A DNA stretch of 64,000 nt from Tachypleus tridentatus. Lineage: Eukaryota > Arthropoda > Merostomata > Xiphosura > Limulidae. Below the pieces are notes generated by a model, which saw nothing but the letters and a program-made list of their open reading frames with translations, did no database searches and had not been told where the DNA came from. The DNA is taken from NCBI RefSeq assembly GCF_004210375.1, contig NC_134825.1, positions 7,440,001 to 7,504,000 of the forward strand, given 5' to 3'. Both the position numbers and the translations under genes were made by a program. This document shows, piece by piece, positions 1 through 12,887 of the stretch (within the stretch, counting starts at the first letter, position 1; every line of letters begins with the position of its first letter).

Positions 1-650
1 CTATATACTACTAACTACTGTAGCTGTCTTTTTCAACCATTAACATTCCTTTGTTTTAGCTTCATAGATTGGGTGTTTTTTAGGCCTCACTTGATGTTCT
101 ATTAAGGGAAATTTAAGGCTTAAATCATGCAGTGAAGTGAGTGGGATCTAGAAATAACTTGTTAGAAGTTGAGACACAGACCTCTGTCTAGGAGCTTCAA
201 AGATGTTGACTAAATCTCATGTAATTGACTCAGCCTTTTCATTTACATTTTTGAGATTTGAATCTTCTGCTTTTCCAAAGGTCTCATGTATCATTTTCTC
301 ATGGTGAATAAGGTTCTGTCACTATTGGGTCCTCTCACTGTTGTGTCCACCTCTAGTAGAACAGTCGTATATACCATGTGATCCATTACATTTTCTTATT
401 AATCTACCTCTGTTATTCCTTCCCCCTGTTATTGTGGCTCAGACATTTCCATACAACTGTAAAATTTCATGTTCCTCCATCCTTTGCAGGCTTACACCTG
501 TTCACAGATGCCTTTCCAGCCAGATGGGATGTTCTGGATATCTTCACTCTTCTTTTGGTGTTTGGTGTCCTGCAAAACAGTCTTTCAACATCAATGGCTT
601 TTGTCATACTGGCAGATAATTGGACTTGCTGTCATCTTTTGTTATGACTG
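1..650. other. Unassigned AT-rich sequence
   Basis: No recognisable gene or repeat. Open frames here are short and resemble no family I know. On the minus strand a few 20-40 codon runs look vaguely protein-like but are broken by stops. It may be intron, UTR or an old unclassified repeat. Confidence 0.4.
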
Positions 651-651
651 T

Positions 652-1080
652 CTACATATCTTGCTTTTGTCCATATCTCCACTGTCACACATCTTCCTTT
701 TGTCCATATCTCCACTGTCTACACATCTTGCTTTTGTCCATGTCTCCACTGTCACACATCTTGCTTTTGTCCATATCTCCACTGTCACACATCTTCCTTT
801 TGTCCATATCTCACTGTCACACATCTTCCTTTTGTCCATATCTCCACTGTCACACATCTTCCTTTTGTCCATATCTCCACTGTCACACATCTTCCTTTTG
901 TCCATATCTCCACTGTCACACATCTTCCTTTTGTCCATATCTCCACTGTCACACATCTTCCTTTTGTCCATATCTCCACTGTCACACATCTTGCTTTTGT
1001 CCATATCTCCACTGTCACACATCTTCCTTTTGTCCATACCTCCACTGTCACACATCTTCCTTTTGTCCATATCTCCACTC
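652..1080. repeat. 33-bp minisatellite, about 13 units
   Basis: The unit (on + TCCATATCTCCACTGTCACA followed by CATCTTCCTTTTG) repeats almost perfectly. One unit lacks a base near 810 and one carries an extra TA near 720. Because 33 is a multiple of 3, open frames of 97-149 codons run through the array on both strands (minus-strand period MDKRKMCDSGD). Nothing outside the array supports coding. An ATG-initiated minus frame starts just inside the array edge at 1091, directly after an in-frame stop, so it is not a continuation of sequence further upstream. Confidence 0.93.
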
Positions 1081-1084
1081 ATTT

Positions 1085-1580
1085 CTTGCATCAGTTACGA
1101 GGGAGTTACAGAGTTACCTCTCTTTTTTTTTCTCAAGCTTCACTTTTGAATTCTTGAACCTTCATATTTCATCACAGTGTGCTATATCTATATCTTCATG
1201 TAGGTTTTTTGTCTGTTCTGTTGCAATGCAGACATTATTTCTTCTCAGAGAGATGTTTTGTTGCTTGCTTTTGTTGGCCAACTACATTTGCACTTTATCA
1301 ACACAAATAGGTGACTCATTGTCAATGATCTGTTTAACTCCCACTTTTAAATGGCTTTTTGAGGGCAGATTATCCATTTCAACCATTACCAATTGCTAAA
1401 CCATTTTGTAAATGAAATTGTCTTTTTCCTGACCATTCTCCTTTTTTTTTTTTCTTGTTTTTATGTACCTCTTCTAAGCATTTTTCTTCATTAGTCTTCA
1501 TTTTAGCTTGAAATCTGCTTTTGCTTGTAGGAAATGATGTTCTTACAATTTTTGCCTGAAACAACTCCTGCACTGTTCAC
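1085..1580 (-). pseudogene. Possible degraded coding segment, unclassified
   Basis: The minus strand gives a polar, Lys/Asn/Asp-rich peptide in one main frame with only a few stops, for example EMDNLPSKSHLKVGVKQI and then NKSKQQNISLRRNNVCIATE. That is longer than the surrounding AT content predicts. I do not recognise a family. It could be a decayed transposon or exon, or chance in A-rich sequence. Confidence 0.2.
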
Positions 1581-1639
1581 TACAGGGACATATTGATTTT
1601 ATTTTCAATAGTTCCTTTCTCTTCATACCTCTCTGGGAC

Positions 1640-1734
1640 AGTCTTTGTATCTATAACTCTAAAATCACGGGTTTGATTCCCCTTCGTGGACACAGTAAAT
1701 AGTGTGGCTTTATACTATAAGAAACAAACAAATC
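1640..1734 (+). mobile_element. SINE-C (tRNA-derived), diverged
   Basis: Matches the SINE-C pattern seen six more times here: a B-box-like GGTTTGATTCCCC, then GTGGACACAG, then TGTGGCTTTA and a CTATAAGAAACAAACAAA tail. The head is degraded. No clear target duplication. Confidence 0.7.
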
Positions 1735-2589
1735 CTTCCTGTTCAGAAATGTGATCAAATGCTTTCCTTCCCCGTTCTTTGTAAAGTTCTTATAACGATC
1801 ATCTCCATTGTCTTCCAAGATAATTTGTAGTAATTTAATCATACAATGTTTTGTTTTGAGGTACTCAACAGTTTTCCTTGAAATAAAATTTCTTCTCATG
1901 ACTATCTTCTTTCACTTTGACCATCTGGCTTTGGTATTCCTTTATAGGAGATGACAGAAAACTTCTTTTTAATGTCACTTCCCATAAAACTGCTTCCCTT
2001 ACCTCTAACTGTCAAATTCCCCTGGATGAAACCTTACAGGCAGTAGAGGATTACAACATTATTGTCTTAAATTACTTATGCCACATTTTAGTTTCATTTC
2101 TCTCTAATTGCCATTTCACAGTCTTCACAGAAACTGTGAAGTTGATTTGTTGTGTTTTATTTTCTTAATTTTTGTAACTGTAAGATTCTATATATTGTAG
2201 ACAGTGGAACTCCCAACTTGGTCAGTGCTGTCTGAAGTGGAATATTTCTCACTTTCAAAATCTGCATCAAGTTAAATCATGACTGACAGCATTAAGCCCT
2301 TCTGGCCCTACTGAGTATGTGATGTTGATAAGGGGTTTTTCACAAGACTACTATACCAGTGTGTACAGTTTTATCTTCTAAGTCAGTGATAAGAAAACAT
2401 TTTTTGTAATGGGTCACTTATATCATATCATTTGTTTGATTAAGTAATAGGTCAGTGCTCTTTTTATTTTTAACTACTATTACTTTTTTATATTTTCTTA
2501 CAAGTTATAAGATTTTAATGTTTTGGTACTTTAATTAAAGCGAAATGAACTTCAACAAACATTTATTAAAGTATCTATGTAAAAACAGA

Positions 2590-4110
2590 ACTGAACTAAA
2601 TCAGTGGCTTTTATGGGACTGCATCATTTCCTTTGAAAGCTTTGAAATATTCAGGGAATAGTCTGATGTTTTTAGTAAGACATATGAAGTTGAGTTTTAT
2701 ACAATGATTCTGTTCCTTGATGAATTTGTAATGAATTTCATTTGTGAAAATACCTGTTCCCATACATAATTCGATCCAAATGCTGAAAGAAAAGCAAAGG
2801 CTATTTTCTTAAAAGAAGAAAACTTGGATAGAAGAGATGCCCAACTTGTAGACATCATATTTAGATGACTTCTGTTTTCTTAAGGCTCATTATTACATTC
2901 ATGTATTTATCTCTCCATAAAGATAAACTTGTAAGGTCAATCAACTCCATCTTTGTATCTTGAATTCCAAGGAGGTTGAAATATTTTAATTCCAGCATAT
3001 TCTCATCTGTTTCACCTAGCATTATGATAAAGACAAACATTGGACTGTGTAGGCCTTAAGATTTTTTAAATTTTGATTCTAACTCCATTTCAGTGCATGA
3101 ATGTAGCTCATAAGTGTGTCCAGACTGGCATCATTTTGTCCATACATCTTCAGTGAAGGAAAGTATTTGAATGTCCTTTCATATATATCATCATGAAATA
3201 CAGAAATTTTGAAACAAAACTCTACCATTCCTCTTTAAGTTTAAGGATAGTATGTTCTTTACCTTGGAGTCATAAATTAAAATAATTGAAATGATTTGTA
3301 ATATCTGTTAAGAACTTTTATTTTAAAATCCAGTCTCTGTCCTTAAGCTGAGGGAAACTCTTGCCAATTTCTTATTTAAAATTTCTGTGGCATCGATGCA
3401 GGCTGAAAATATATTAATATCTTTACCTCTGCTTAGCCAGCAAACTTTAGTATACATCAATAAATCCTTTTATTCACATTCTATTTCTTCAAAAAAAAAC
3501 TTTTAAACTTTCTGTGAATCAAGGATGAATGTCCAATAATCATGTTAGTAATCTGAACTACAACATTCATTACATCATTTAACTGTTTGGAGGATGTTTT
3601 TACAAATTTTCTTCATGAATAATGGGATGAAATGTAAGTACAGTTTTTCCAACTTTTAATAGCTCAACAAAGCTAATATTTTCTTCCTAACACGTCTGTT
3701 GCCAATGAAAATATTTTTTTCTTCAAATCTAGGCTGTTTCCATTTTCATATTTGAAGAATTCATGGACTGTGTTCAAGATGTCAGTACATTTTGTGGAGC
3801 CTAACATTGGAGAAAAGGCACATAGCTCTTTGTGAACAGTAAGAATATTTATTGCTGCTTAGCAAACAACTATTGCTGGCCTGACAGTATTTATATCAAT
3901 ACGTTTGTTGGCAGCTAAGCTAATAACATCACTTGATCTGGTTATTAACTCCTCAGCTGCAGAGTTTTATGAAGTAAATTATCAATCAATCAAAATTTAT
4001 AAATAAATTGGGTGCATTCCACAGGCTGTTTCTCAAAAGAAATTAAAGCACACCATATGGTGTGTTTTGCAGTTTGTTAGTTTACAGTTGTGCCATATGG
4101 TGCATTCTGC
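2590..4110 (-). pseudogene. hAT transposase relic (SCAND3/ZBED5/FAM200-like)
   Basis: Reading the minus strand from high to low coordinate: around 3450-3600 a segment ends in LLMYTKVCWLSRGKD, the conserved 'T.VRWLSRGK' block of this hAT group. Around 2980 is MELIDLTSLSLW, matching the usual 'MELIDLQ' region. Around 2700-2795 is FGSNYVWEQVFSQMKF, the hAT C-terminal dimerisation motif (usually FGSTYVCEQ.FS.MK). Order and spacing fit one transposase, but stops and frame changes occur throughout (for example TAA soon after the dimerisation motif), so it is not functional. The N-terminal half may extend to about 4740 but I could not read it. Confidence 0.8.
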
Positions 4111-4254
4111 AGCTAAGGGTAACATTCTTAGACATATCATTGACACAATGCTAAAGGGTTCTAGCAGATAACAGTATTTTTTTTTAATCTACTTAGAATT
4201 TGCCTTTTCTTATGAAAATCGATAAACAACTTTTCTGAACAGTCAAGAAGAATG

Positions 4255-4427
4255 TATATGTAAAAACGGCTCGTTTGGGTTGAGAAAATATTTTATGTAG
4301 AGGAGCGAACGTTGTGACCGAAGAAGGTTGAAACATTGTTTGCTTCTCTACGTAAAATATTTTCTCAACCCAAACGAACTGTTTTTACATATATTTTCTC
4401 TTCAAGTGGGTTTTCTTGGTATCACTG
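4255..4427. mobile_element. Short Penelope-like fold-back element with 14-bp target duplication
   Basis: Two inverted arms: AAAACGGCTCGTTTGGGTTG near 4264 and its complement ending near 4390. Between them is a degraded GTGACCGAAGAAGGTTGAAAC core. The tail is TTCAAGTGGGTTTTCTTGGT then ATCACTG. The element is bounded by exact copies of AGTCAAGAAGAATG at 4241-4254 and 4428-4441, so it is a discrete insertion into hAT 1. It has no coding capacity. Confidence 0.85.
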
Positions 4428-5853
4428 AGTCAAGAAGAATGTTCTTCAAAAGTTTACCTTCAGTAAAAGTTTTACATATCTGACTAGTCCAAGTGATGCA
4501 ACAAAACTAGCTCATGTTAAGATCTTTTTTGAACTAAAGAAGTGAAGGATGCTTCCTTTCTGTTAACCAGCATTCTGTATACATTTTTAAATGTATTCCA
4601 ATCCCATTTTAGAAAGAGAGGCTTCGTATTTTGATAAATAATGGCACTCTGTATTGTAAGTGTGAGTAGCAATAATTTCTGAACAAAGAGTGCTTTGAAC
4701 ACAGTTGTTGTGCTGAACACATCCATAGTATTACTCCTAGACCGGTTGAAACAGTTTTAAATTTTTTGAGTTTGACTTAGACATGGGTTTTAAACTAAAA
4801 AGCCACAAAAATTTTTGTAGGTGATAAATTCCTGAGCCAGAATTTAGATAACTATTACAATAATTGTTTTCAGATTAAAAAAATTAAAAGTTCAAAAAAA
4901 GTGCAAAATTATGTTTATATCATATAAATATAAAAGTTTAAATGACAACACATGATGTTAAGTTAATTTTTCCTTGCAGAATGGAGAGAGCAAAATATTC
5001 GAATACAACTGTTTTTATTTGAAGATGTAAGATTTGATTAACCATGTGGAGCCCTGAGGTAGGATGACTTAGAAAAAAAAATATATATACAAATTTAAAT
5101 GCTGCTTACTATTACTAGACGGGCAAGTAATTCTGTTTGTTCAATGGCTGTGTCAGTATGCCTTGTGTCCCATTTTTACCCACATATTTCCAGAACAGTT
5201 TGTTGTGTAACAGGGCATGTATCAGTTGATATGTTATTTCCAGTTTATCTGGTTTTATACTTTCTAAAATTATTGAGAAGATTCAGTTGGAAGGCACGTA
5301 CCAAGCCAAACCATATGTCATTCATGTACGTACTTGTTCTAAACAAGCCTAAGGGTTCATTGTAACCTATACAAATACATTGTTTATCAATTTCACTTAT
5401 TACATTGAAATATTATTCCTTTTTTTAATTTTCTCACAGAACATACACAAAGCTGCACTTCTTTCATTCAGTGTAAATGTTATGTTAGAAAAAATGACAT
5501 TCACTTCCAATAGAAACAAGTTTTCAAATACCTGACTTTCCCCAAGAAATTAATACTTTTTGAGTGTGGGTCACCAAATGACCTGCAGATATAGTTTGCT
5601 GACTGCTGTTATAAGTCATACTACTTGACAAAAAAAAAAAAAAAAAAATATTTCTTGCTCTCACACCTGACTAGCCCCTATTGTCCTGGTCTGTGAGAAT
5701 CCATTTAGATTTGTGAACCAGTTATTTAGTATAAAATAAGTGGTGGCTGGCTCATCAACTTTTCAGCTGGCTTATAAGTGGCTTAACAGTTAATAAAAAT
5801 TATGTGGTTTATAAATTACAGAATCACTAAAGATAATTATATATTCTTTAATA

Positions 5854-6256
5854 CAGTGGAGCGCCATTAAGCTGCGGACCAGTAAACAGCGAAATCACTT
5901 AAGCTGCTGTAGCAAGTCTTGTCCCAAAATTTTTGATTATTAACTCTAAAAAAAAGGTTTATTTTTATTGTAATCTTTATATTATTAATAAATCTTAATC
6001 AAAATTGTGTTGTATATTTTATTTATTAAAAAGGGGAAAAGCAAACCATTGCAATGCATTGGTCATTTGTGTTAAAATGGCACTTGTCAATTGTATCTGA
6101 ATAGTCTATACATTAATATTATAATGATCACGCAATGGCCCCGGATGAGCCTCCCCGGCGGAGCTGTTGGCGACTTCGGCTTTTCAGTCACAAAGGTTTA
6201 AGCTGCGGTTAAGCAGGTTGACCCCCCAAATACCGCGGCTTAGTGGCGCTTCACTG
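5854..6256. mobile_element. 403-bp MITE, Tc1/mariner-pogo type ends
   Basis: Terminal inverted repeats of about 24 bp: the left begins CAGTGGAGCGCCATTAAGC and the reverse complement of the right begins CAGTGAAGCGCCACTAAGC. TA dinucleotides flank both ends (5852-5853, 6257-6258), as expected for TA-targeting elements. No transposase inside. The interior has a GC-rich patch (about 6140-6185) unlike its AT-rich surroundings. The CAGTGG-type end and TA target resemble pogo/Tigger non-autonomous elements; the family is inferred. Confidence 0.8.
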
Positions 6257-6589
6257 TAGGTGAGAAATTAAGACTGACAAAAATTGTTCTGTGCTCCACA
6301 GAAAAGTAAACTTTGAGATATTATAGTACGTAAGTTACATAAATGTGCAAAGCTTATTTGTATCACTGTCTTAAGCACAGGTTAACAATCAAACCAACTG
6401 AAATACACAATGTCGTTAATTTAAAAAAATGTTGTTACTACCTTTCTAAATATTAAAAGACAAGTACTCTTGTCCAAAAAAAACAACAAATAATTTAAAC
6501 TCTAAAATATATCATCAGTGTCAATGTTTATGAATATTGTAAGCACTTTTAATGCAGTATGTTAAAAGCCTGGTTCTTGACACAAGTGA

Positions 6590-7990
6590 GTGACATTTAT
6601 CTGACCTTCACTAGCCAATTTTTTTTACTAGATTTATATTTTTTGTAGTCTTTGGATGGAGTGAACCCCTTTTTGCATTTGTGACAAGACCTGAACAAGA
6701 AATGGACAAATATTTTTTTGCTGCACTGGCTAACCTTAAATAATTATATGCATTAATTTTCCAGAAGAGCAATGCATTTGCCCACTCAGTTTTACTAGGC
6801 TTGTCAAATGATACTGCAATATTTTATCTCTAAGTCCACCAGGATCTAAGATGTTCTAGCCCATCAACAAATTTAATAATTTCATTTTCATTGATGTAGA
6901 ATGAGACAGTGAATCAGAATTTAAAGGTGAAGCAACCATGTGAGTTATGGTTGTACATATGTGTTCCAAAAGAGATTCAACTATCTCTACCTTGGACATT
7001 AGACAAAAAACTGATTGGTCAAGGACACAGGACACTTTTTCAACTTCCGATTATTTAAAGTGAAAGTTTATTTTTGAGGTTGTCATTTTCTTGAGGTATT
7101 TAATTACTGGATTACCCTTTTACTGTATTTTGGCCTTTATTGGTGTGTTAACTGCCAGACAGCTTCCTGCAGGTCAACATTTCTGTGAGCTCATGAAATA
7201 GACTGAGGACACTTACTACTTTCAATCATGTGCAGTTCTTCAGTATCCATTACTGAATCATTCTTCCCAGTTTTCTTTCAAGATGTTCATGCACAACTGT
7301 GTTAATGAAAGAATAGATTCTAGCATATTAAGAGCACTATTCCACCTCATACAAACTGTATTTTCAGATTTTTGTGACTGTAAGGTGGCCCTAAGTCATC
7401 TGAACTTCCCTCATCCAAACTTGAGTCTTCCTGATCAGCCTCGTGTTCAAAGGGAGACTGTTCATAAAGCTGTATAACATCTGAAATATTTCAAGGTCTT
7501 CTCCAAACTTAGTGCCCGTAATGTAGTGCAGTCACAGTATATGCATTTCAGAAACTGCTGACAATTTCTAAAATCTGTCCTTGGTAAGCAGTAAGTACAA
7601 ACAATGAATGACACAATGCTGTGGTTCTTGAATACTTAAAAGTCTTGATGTTTTCATGAAATTTCCTATATCACCAGTTGCAGCAATGCAGTTTTAGTTG
7701 GCTTGCATCTTTTCCAACAAAGTCAAAAGTAACTTTTTTAGGTTTTCTTTCAGATTTACAGCAATGTGGCCCTATGGTGACATACAACTCAGTATGAAAA
7801 TATTAAATTCTCAACCAACATGACTGCAATCTGCACTCCTAGGAAAGGCAGATTTTAATACTTGCCTGATTGCCAGTCAAACATAATAGTAACAACTTCA
7901 GTCTTCATTAGCTGTTTGTGACTTTACACTTCCCTAACTCCAAACAGTTCAAACATCAACCCATTTGGACTTCCCTGTGTACAATTGGAT
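6590..7990 (-). pseudogene. Second hAT transposase relic (ZBED-type)
   Basis: The minus strand around 7275-7350 reads VCMRWNSALNMLESILSL, the hAT 'TRWNSTY.MLER' block. Around 6650-6780 it reads YNYLRLASAAKKYLSISCSG then LVTNAKRGSLHPKT, matching the C-terminal 'YP.LA..A..YL.IP.TS' and 'R..L.P' dimerisation motifs. Order and orientation agree. Many stops and frameshifts. I did not find convincing terminal repeats, so only the coding relic is called. It is a different subgroup from the relic in hAT 1. Confidence 0.65.
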
Positions 7991-8078
7991 CTAAAACATA
8001 TTTTATTATCAAGTTACTTTAATAGTTTCATCAAAAATAATATGCAGTAGATTTTTTAAGAATATAGGTATATTCAGT

Positions 8079-8174
8079 GAAATAGTCAGTGACAGAATAT
8101 ATTAAAATAATATTTCATTAATAAATGAAATAGTCAGTGACAGAATATATTAAAATAATATTTCATTAATAAAT
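8079..8174. repeat. 48-bp perfect tandem duplication
   Basis: GAAATAGTCAGTGACAGAAT starts at 8079 and again at 8127, and the following AT-rich sequence up to TTCATTAATAAAT is the same in both copies. A recent two-copy duplication with no coding content. Confidence 0.9.
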
Positions 8175-8179
8175 AAACA

Positions 8180-11100
8180 TCAAAATAATAGATTTGATAA
8201 AATGTTTTTTTCATTCTATCTTTACTATTATTTATATTACATTATTTTAACAAGATTAATTTTATGTTTTGTAGATTTGAAGTAAATCTAACATAATAAT
8301 AATAAGGAAAAGTGTGAATCTCTCATAACTGGTAATAAGTCATATTTCAGAAATACTGTGTTGTTTGAACTTGCAGACCTCTCTATCTTCAGATTACACC
8401 CCTCTGTAGACTTTTTTGTAGTGTTCACTTATGTGTGTACTAAGCCTAAACTGCAGCATACACATGAGGAATTAACTCACTCATTCAGTTTTATGGAGGA
8501 AATGTTGCACCATTTTGATTACAATTCAAATGGTTCTTTAACAGCATTTATACTGTGGTTTTACTTAATATCATAATAAACTGATTAATAATATATGGTA
8601 ATACAGATTAATACAAATCTTTAATTATATTGGCATTATAAGGGTGTTTCTAGTGTCTTCTAGCTATGTATATTATTGATAGATGTAGGTCTAACATCAG
8701 AGGTTTGACTAGATCTAATAGAATTACAGATATAGTCTTAATTTCAGTTTGCCTGACTGATGTCTGTAGGTGTAAGCACAGTAAACTTGAAGAATTATCT
8801 AATCATGTATGATGTGGGGATGTAATGAACACAGGTTAATCTTGTTATTTACAGGAAATGGCAATGGTCAACATAAAACACATAAAGAGCTCTTGTCTGG
8901 AAGTTGTAGTTGGTGGTCTTGCATGGTTGACAGTACCTGTTGTTGTTGTTGTTGAATATAAACACTAATGAAAATGAGCATATATGCCAATGGCTGAGTC
9001 ATTTAGTCGTCATCAGTGGCTAGCTGGTGGCTGATGTAAATCAGAGAGAACTCCCAGGTCTAAACCCACTGCACATTCTATCAGTATGAGGCCTTTGTGC
9101 AGATGAGATGACCCCTGTTTGACCCATGCACATTTTCAGTGTTATTCTTTGTGTGACTTCCATTTTTCCTCTAGTAAAGTGGGAGAACTCCTTATTTCCC
9201 TGGTATCAAGCTGCTGAAGAGGCTCTTATGGAGAGTTATCCACTGGTTCAGTTTAATTGCACTAATAGAAGATTAAAAGAGTTGGAAGTAGGGCTGGAGT
9301 ATTAACCTGTAAGTGTAGCACATTCTTCACCCTCCATACATGCACACACTGAATACCTAATTGGTTAACGGTGTTTTTCTCCAGCTGGTTACATCTTTCC
9401 TTTTCTTCATGACACAAGTCTAGGGTGCTTTACCTTTGCACTTGCTTATTCTGGTAGGTATTTCATGTAGTTTGATTTATTACCCTAGCCACACAACACA
9501 CAATTTTTTGTTGACCCCATGAGAAATATTTAGTCATTGAGTAGTCACTGCATTAAGCTCATCTATGTGACACATTAACAGCATGCAGGATGTTATTTTA
9601 ACTGCTTGTTTGGCATTACCATTGCACTGGGAAAGAATATTCCATGCATGAAGGGGATGTGTAGTCTTCTACCAAGTGATACCCCAATGGTTGACATGCT
9701 CTGTGAGTTTTCCCTTTCTGCTACTGTATTCTTAAAGAGGTGTTCGTCATTTTAACTTCTTTCTTTTCACTGCTCTTTTTATGTTTCTTAAACTGTGGGA
9801 TTCTAGCTCTCAGTTCTGTGGAGAGATGATTAGTGTTTCTAAAGCCAGCATTTTCCCATTTTGGTGTACATATTGTGCTATAGGTAGTGGGCTGTAATCT
9901 AATCATGAACGTGTTAATATGTCTGAAGGTTGGTATTTTATTTAAGGTTTGTCTCAAACTCAAACCCTTTAGCAATGGTACAAGATAATGACTTAAATTG
10001 AGCATCTATGTGAAATACATTTTGGGGTAAAGAAAATGTTATAATATTCTAGTGCAATTTATATTTTCAAATTAAAAATTGTTTTTCATCTATATCAAGT
10101 TAAATTGCATTTATTTTAACTTTGAAATATTAGAATATCACTAAGCATTTTGTAACAGGATTATTTTCATAGTGTGTACTTAGAAGTAAACTAACTTGAA
10201 CCTGACCAAAAGCTGTTTTTCAGATACATCATACGAATGTAAGTTAAGTTGCTAAAAGAACACTATATTGAAATGAGCTGTCTGGCTTATATCTGTAGTA
10301 ATTAATATAATAACTCCAAATTTGAACTCTTAAAATTAGTTCTTTGGTGTGACAAAATTGCATCTCACCATTCAGTGTTTTGTGATTGGGTTGAAACATT
10401 ATGTATTTGTTGTTGTGTTGTTTTTTTTCTTAGGATAAGAAATAATTAAGAAAGATCAGACAGGTAAGGGAATTGAACATGACCAGATGATACAATCATA
10501 ATTGGATTTTTAAAGTTTATTTTGATACTAAATAAAAATAGTTTGACAGCTTTCTGTTAAAATGAAATCCTTTATGGTATCATAGGTAGAAGAGATTTTG
10601 TTTATTGTGTTTGACTAAAGTATGAAACGTGAGCATGGTGTAACGTTTTGACCTCATAATGACTAAATAATAAATCGTGTTAAAACAGAAAACGTAGTTA
10701 AGTAAATACTGACTGTATAGATTTAAGAAAAGCTTCAAGTACAGAACTGTATATATACAAAAACCTGTTTCAGTCCATAAATAATTGAATAAAGTGTCAT
10801 AAGGACTCGGCTGGATTTTAAAATAGTGACTTTATGAATATTTAACTACATGTTCATTATATAGAAATTTGCATTCATTATATGTTGTTGTATATGCCTT
10901 ACACAAAGAAACACCAATACACATTTTAAGGTTCAATCATATGATAATACCAAACTTTAAATAGCTCTACAAAATTAATTAGACCACATTTTTTTATTTA
11001 ATGGAAACTCGTAGTTATTTTTCCAGAAGAAGCCTTTATATTTATGATGGTCCAAAATAGTCTCGCAACGAAATTCAGTCATAAGTGGTGTATGAAATCA

Positions 11101-12880
11101 TGGAATACAGTTACATTGTCATGATAGTTAAATAAACTCATGACAGTTAATGAATAAAAGTTACACTGATTCCTAGGCACTAGTGAGTAAAGATTTAGTT
11201 TCATCTCGTACAGTTTAGATGTGCACTTCTGGTTTTCTTATACTGTTCGACTAAGAGAACCTTAACCATCAAAATTCTGTTTAGTTTATCATTCACTGTG
11301 AAGAAACTCAATAAAATTGTTAACAGAATGTGTTGGTTTTGAGAAAAACAGCTTTGTGCTAATCTTATAGAAAAACAACTTGTGCAGACAATTGACTTAG
11401 CATGGCTCAAACTAGTTCAGACCACCAAAGACTAGAACAGTGCAGAATGAAACAACTCTGATCTTTAAGGTTAAGCTAATCCAGTAGAAGACAATGGGTA
11501 ATATATGGTTAAAAATGTCATGGCATTTTAGGAAAGAGATGTAAAACATTGGCTGAGGAAAGTGTTGTTCATTTAGGGAATCATGGGTAATGTGTGAATA
11601 TGCTCTATCACACTTTATACATTTTTTGTGGGGAGAGAGGTAACCATTGTGATGTATATTGTTTCAACTTAAAATGCAGTATACTTGCTGGTCCAGCATT
11701 TAAACACGTACATATATGGTGTTTAATTTGTAATAGAGGTTGTTCATTTGTCCAATGTCTCCAGTCTTTATGCTTTGGTCTCACAAATTTAGAGAACTCA
11801 CAGTGGATATTTTGTTGAATCTCATGTTACTGTGTAGATATATCCCTTTGTTCTCGGTATAATCAATTTGACCTTAATATACCAAACTATTACATAGTCA
11901 AGTATCAAGAGCATGATATTGGGAAGTTCTTTATTAAATGAATTCATCACTTCACTGAGCTTGCATCTAGGTTTTAAAAATATAAATTGCACAAGAATGG
12001 TTGTGATAAATGTGTGAAAACAATTAATGGAATTTATTAAATTGTTAAAGTAGAACAATGGATGGGTTCAGAGTAATTTTGGATTGTCTGTCCTAGTTCC
12101 ATGAGAAAACCAAGATAGTGTGTTTTGTATAACAAGATATGATCACTTGACATCCATTCTCTCACACTGGGTAATTTGTTCAGGTTATTGTAAGTTGCAA
12201 GTTAAGCAGTAACCACTATAAAAACTAGTGGTTGTTCAAATCATTGTTTATAAGACAGTAGAAGTTGCTGTGGTATTTGGAAATTCAAAAATTACAAAGC
12301 ATAAGCCTTTATAAATTAAAAGTAAATCAATATTTAACTACTCTACATTTTTATGTTTTATAAAGGTAATTTTTTTGTTCTAAATGAGTTCTGTTATGTG
12401 CTTGAACTCTCTCAGATAAGTCTTTTCACATGCATTATTTTGGTTGGACACAACTGTAAAATATTTTTGGTAAACATTTGCTTTGTTATTATTTTGATTT
12501 AACACCACTGTTAAAAAACATTTTTGTTAAAGTTTTCTCAGGATATTATTTTATTTATAGCACTGTAAAAACATATTTTTTGGTAAAATAAGTAGTGTGA
12601 GATTTTCTCTATTAGAGATTTACCAAATGTTACAATAATAGTTAACTCTCAGTACAGTACAAAAGATAAATCTAATGTGTGAATTCCTACAGTGAGTAAA
12701 GTATTCTATTTAATATTACATATATATATATAAAGTGTTTAACTCTAAATAATAGTTTAGTTTGTTATTTAATACAGCCTGGAAGGTTGGTATCACCCAA
12801 GATGTTCCCATTGCATCAGATGAGAGGAGTAATTGTTAATTTTGTTATGAAACTGAAGTGAAATCAACTTACTATAGTGT
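8180..12880. other. Long stretch with no supportable gene
   Basis: AT-rich with scattered open frames under 100 codons (for example 9721-10005 minus, 11594-11818 plus). None shows a recognisable motif, signal peptide or splice context. A patch at about 8850-9300 is richer in GC and could be an old dispersed repeat, but nothing else in the window matches it. I see no RNA gene. Confidence 0.5.
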
Positions 12881-12887
12881 CAACCCT

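Larger units (their letters stand above)
2384..5608 (-). mobile_element. hAT transposon 1 (dead), with nested PLE insertion
   Basis: The left end reads CAGTGATAAGAAAAC. The reverse complement of the right end reads CAGCAGTCAGCAAAC. Both continue into a GGGTCAC or GGTGACCC block. Flanking 8-mers are TTCTAAGT (2376-2383) and TTATAAGT (5609-5616), 7 of 8 identical, the duplication size used by hAT elements. The inside encodes a degraded hAT transposase on the minus strand. A PLE-type element is nested at 4255-4427. The CAGTG..CAGCAAACT-type end is familiar from the Charlie/ZBED5 side of hAT. The end boundaries are inferred by eye. Confidence 0.7.

Noticed and set aside
469-1399. 226- and 259-residue plus-strand proteins
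   Set aside because: Mostly the 33-bp array read in different frames, with AT-rich flanks that show no homology.
5099-5365. 88-codon plus-strand frame
   Set aside because: It lies inside hAT 1, has no recognisable motif and runs antisense to the transposase relic.
5632-5648. Poly(A) tract as evidence for a processed retrocopy
   Set aside because: The tract is isolated just past the hAT 1 end, with no upstream coding sequence or flanking duplication.
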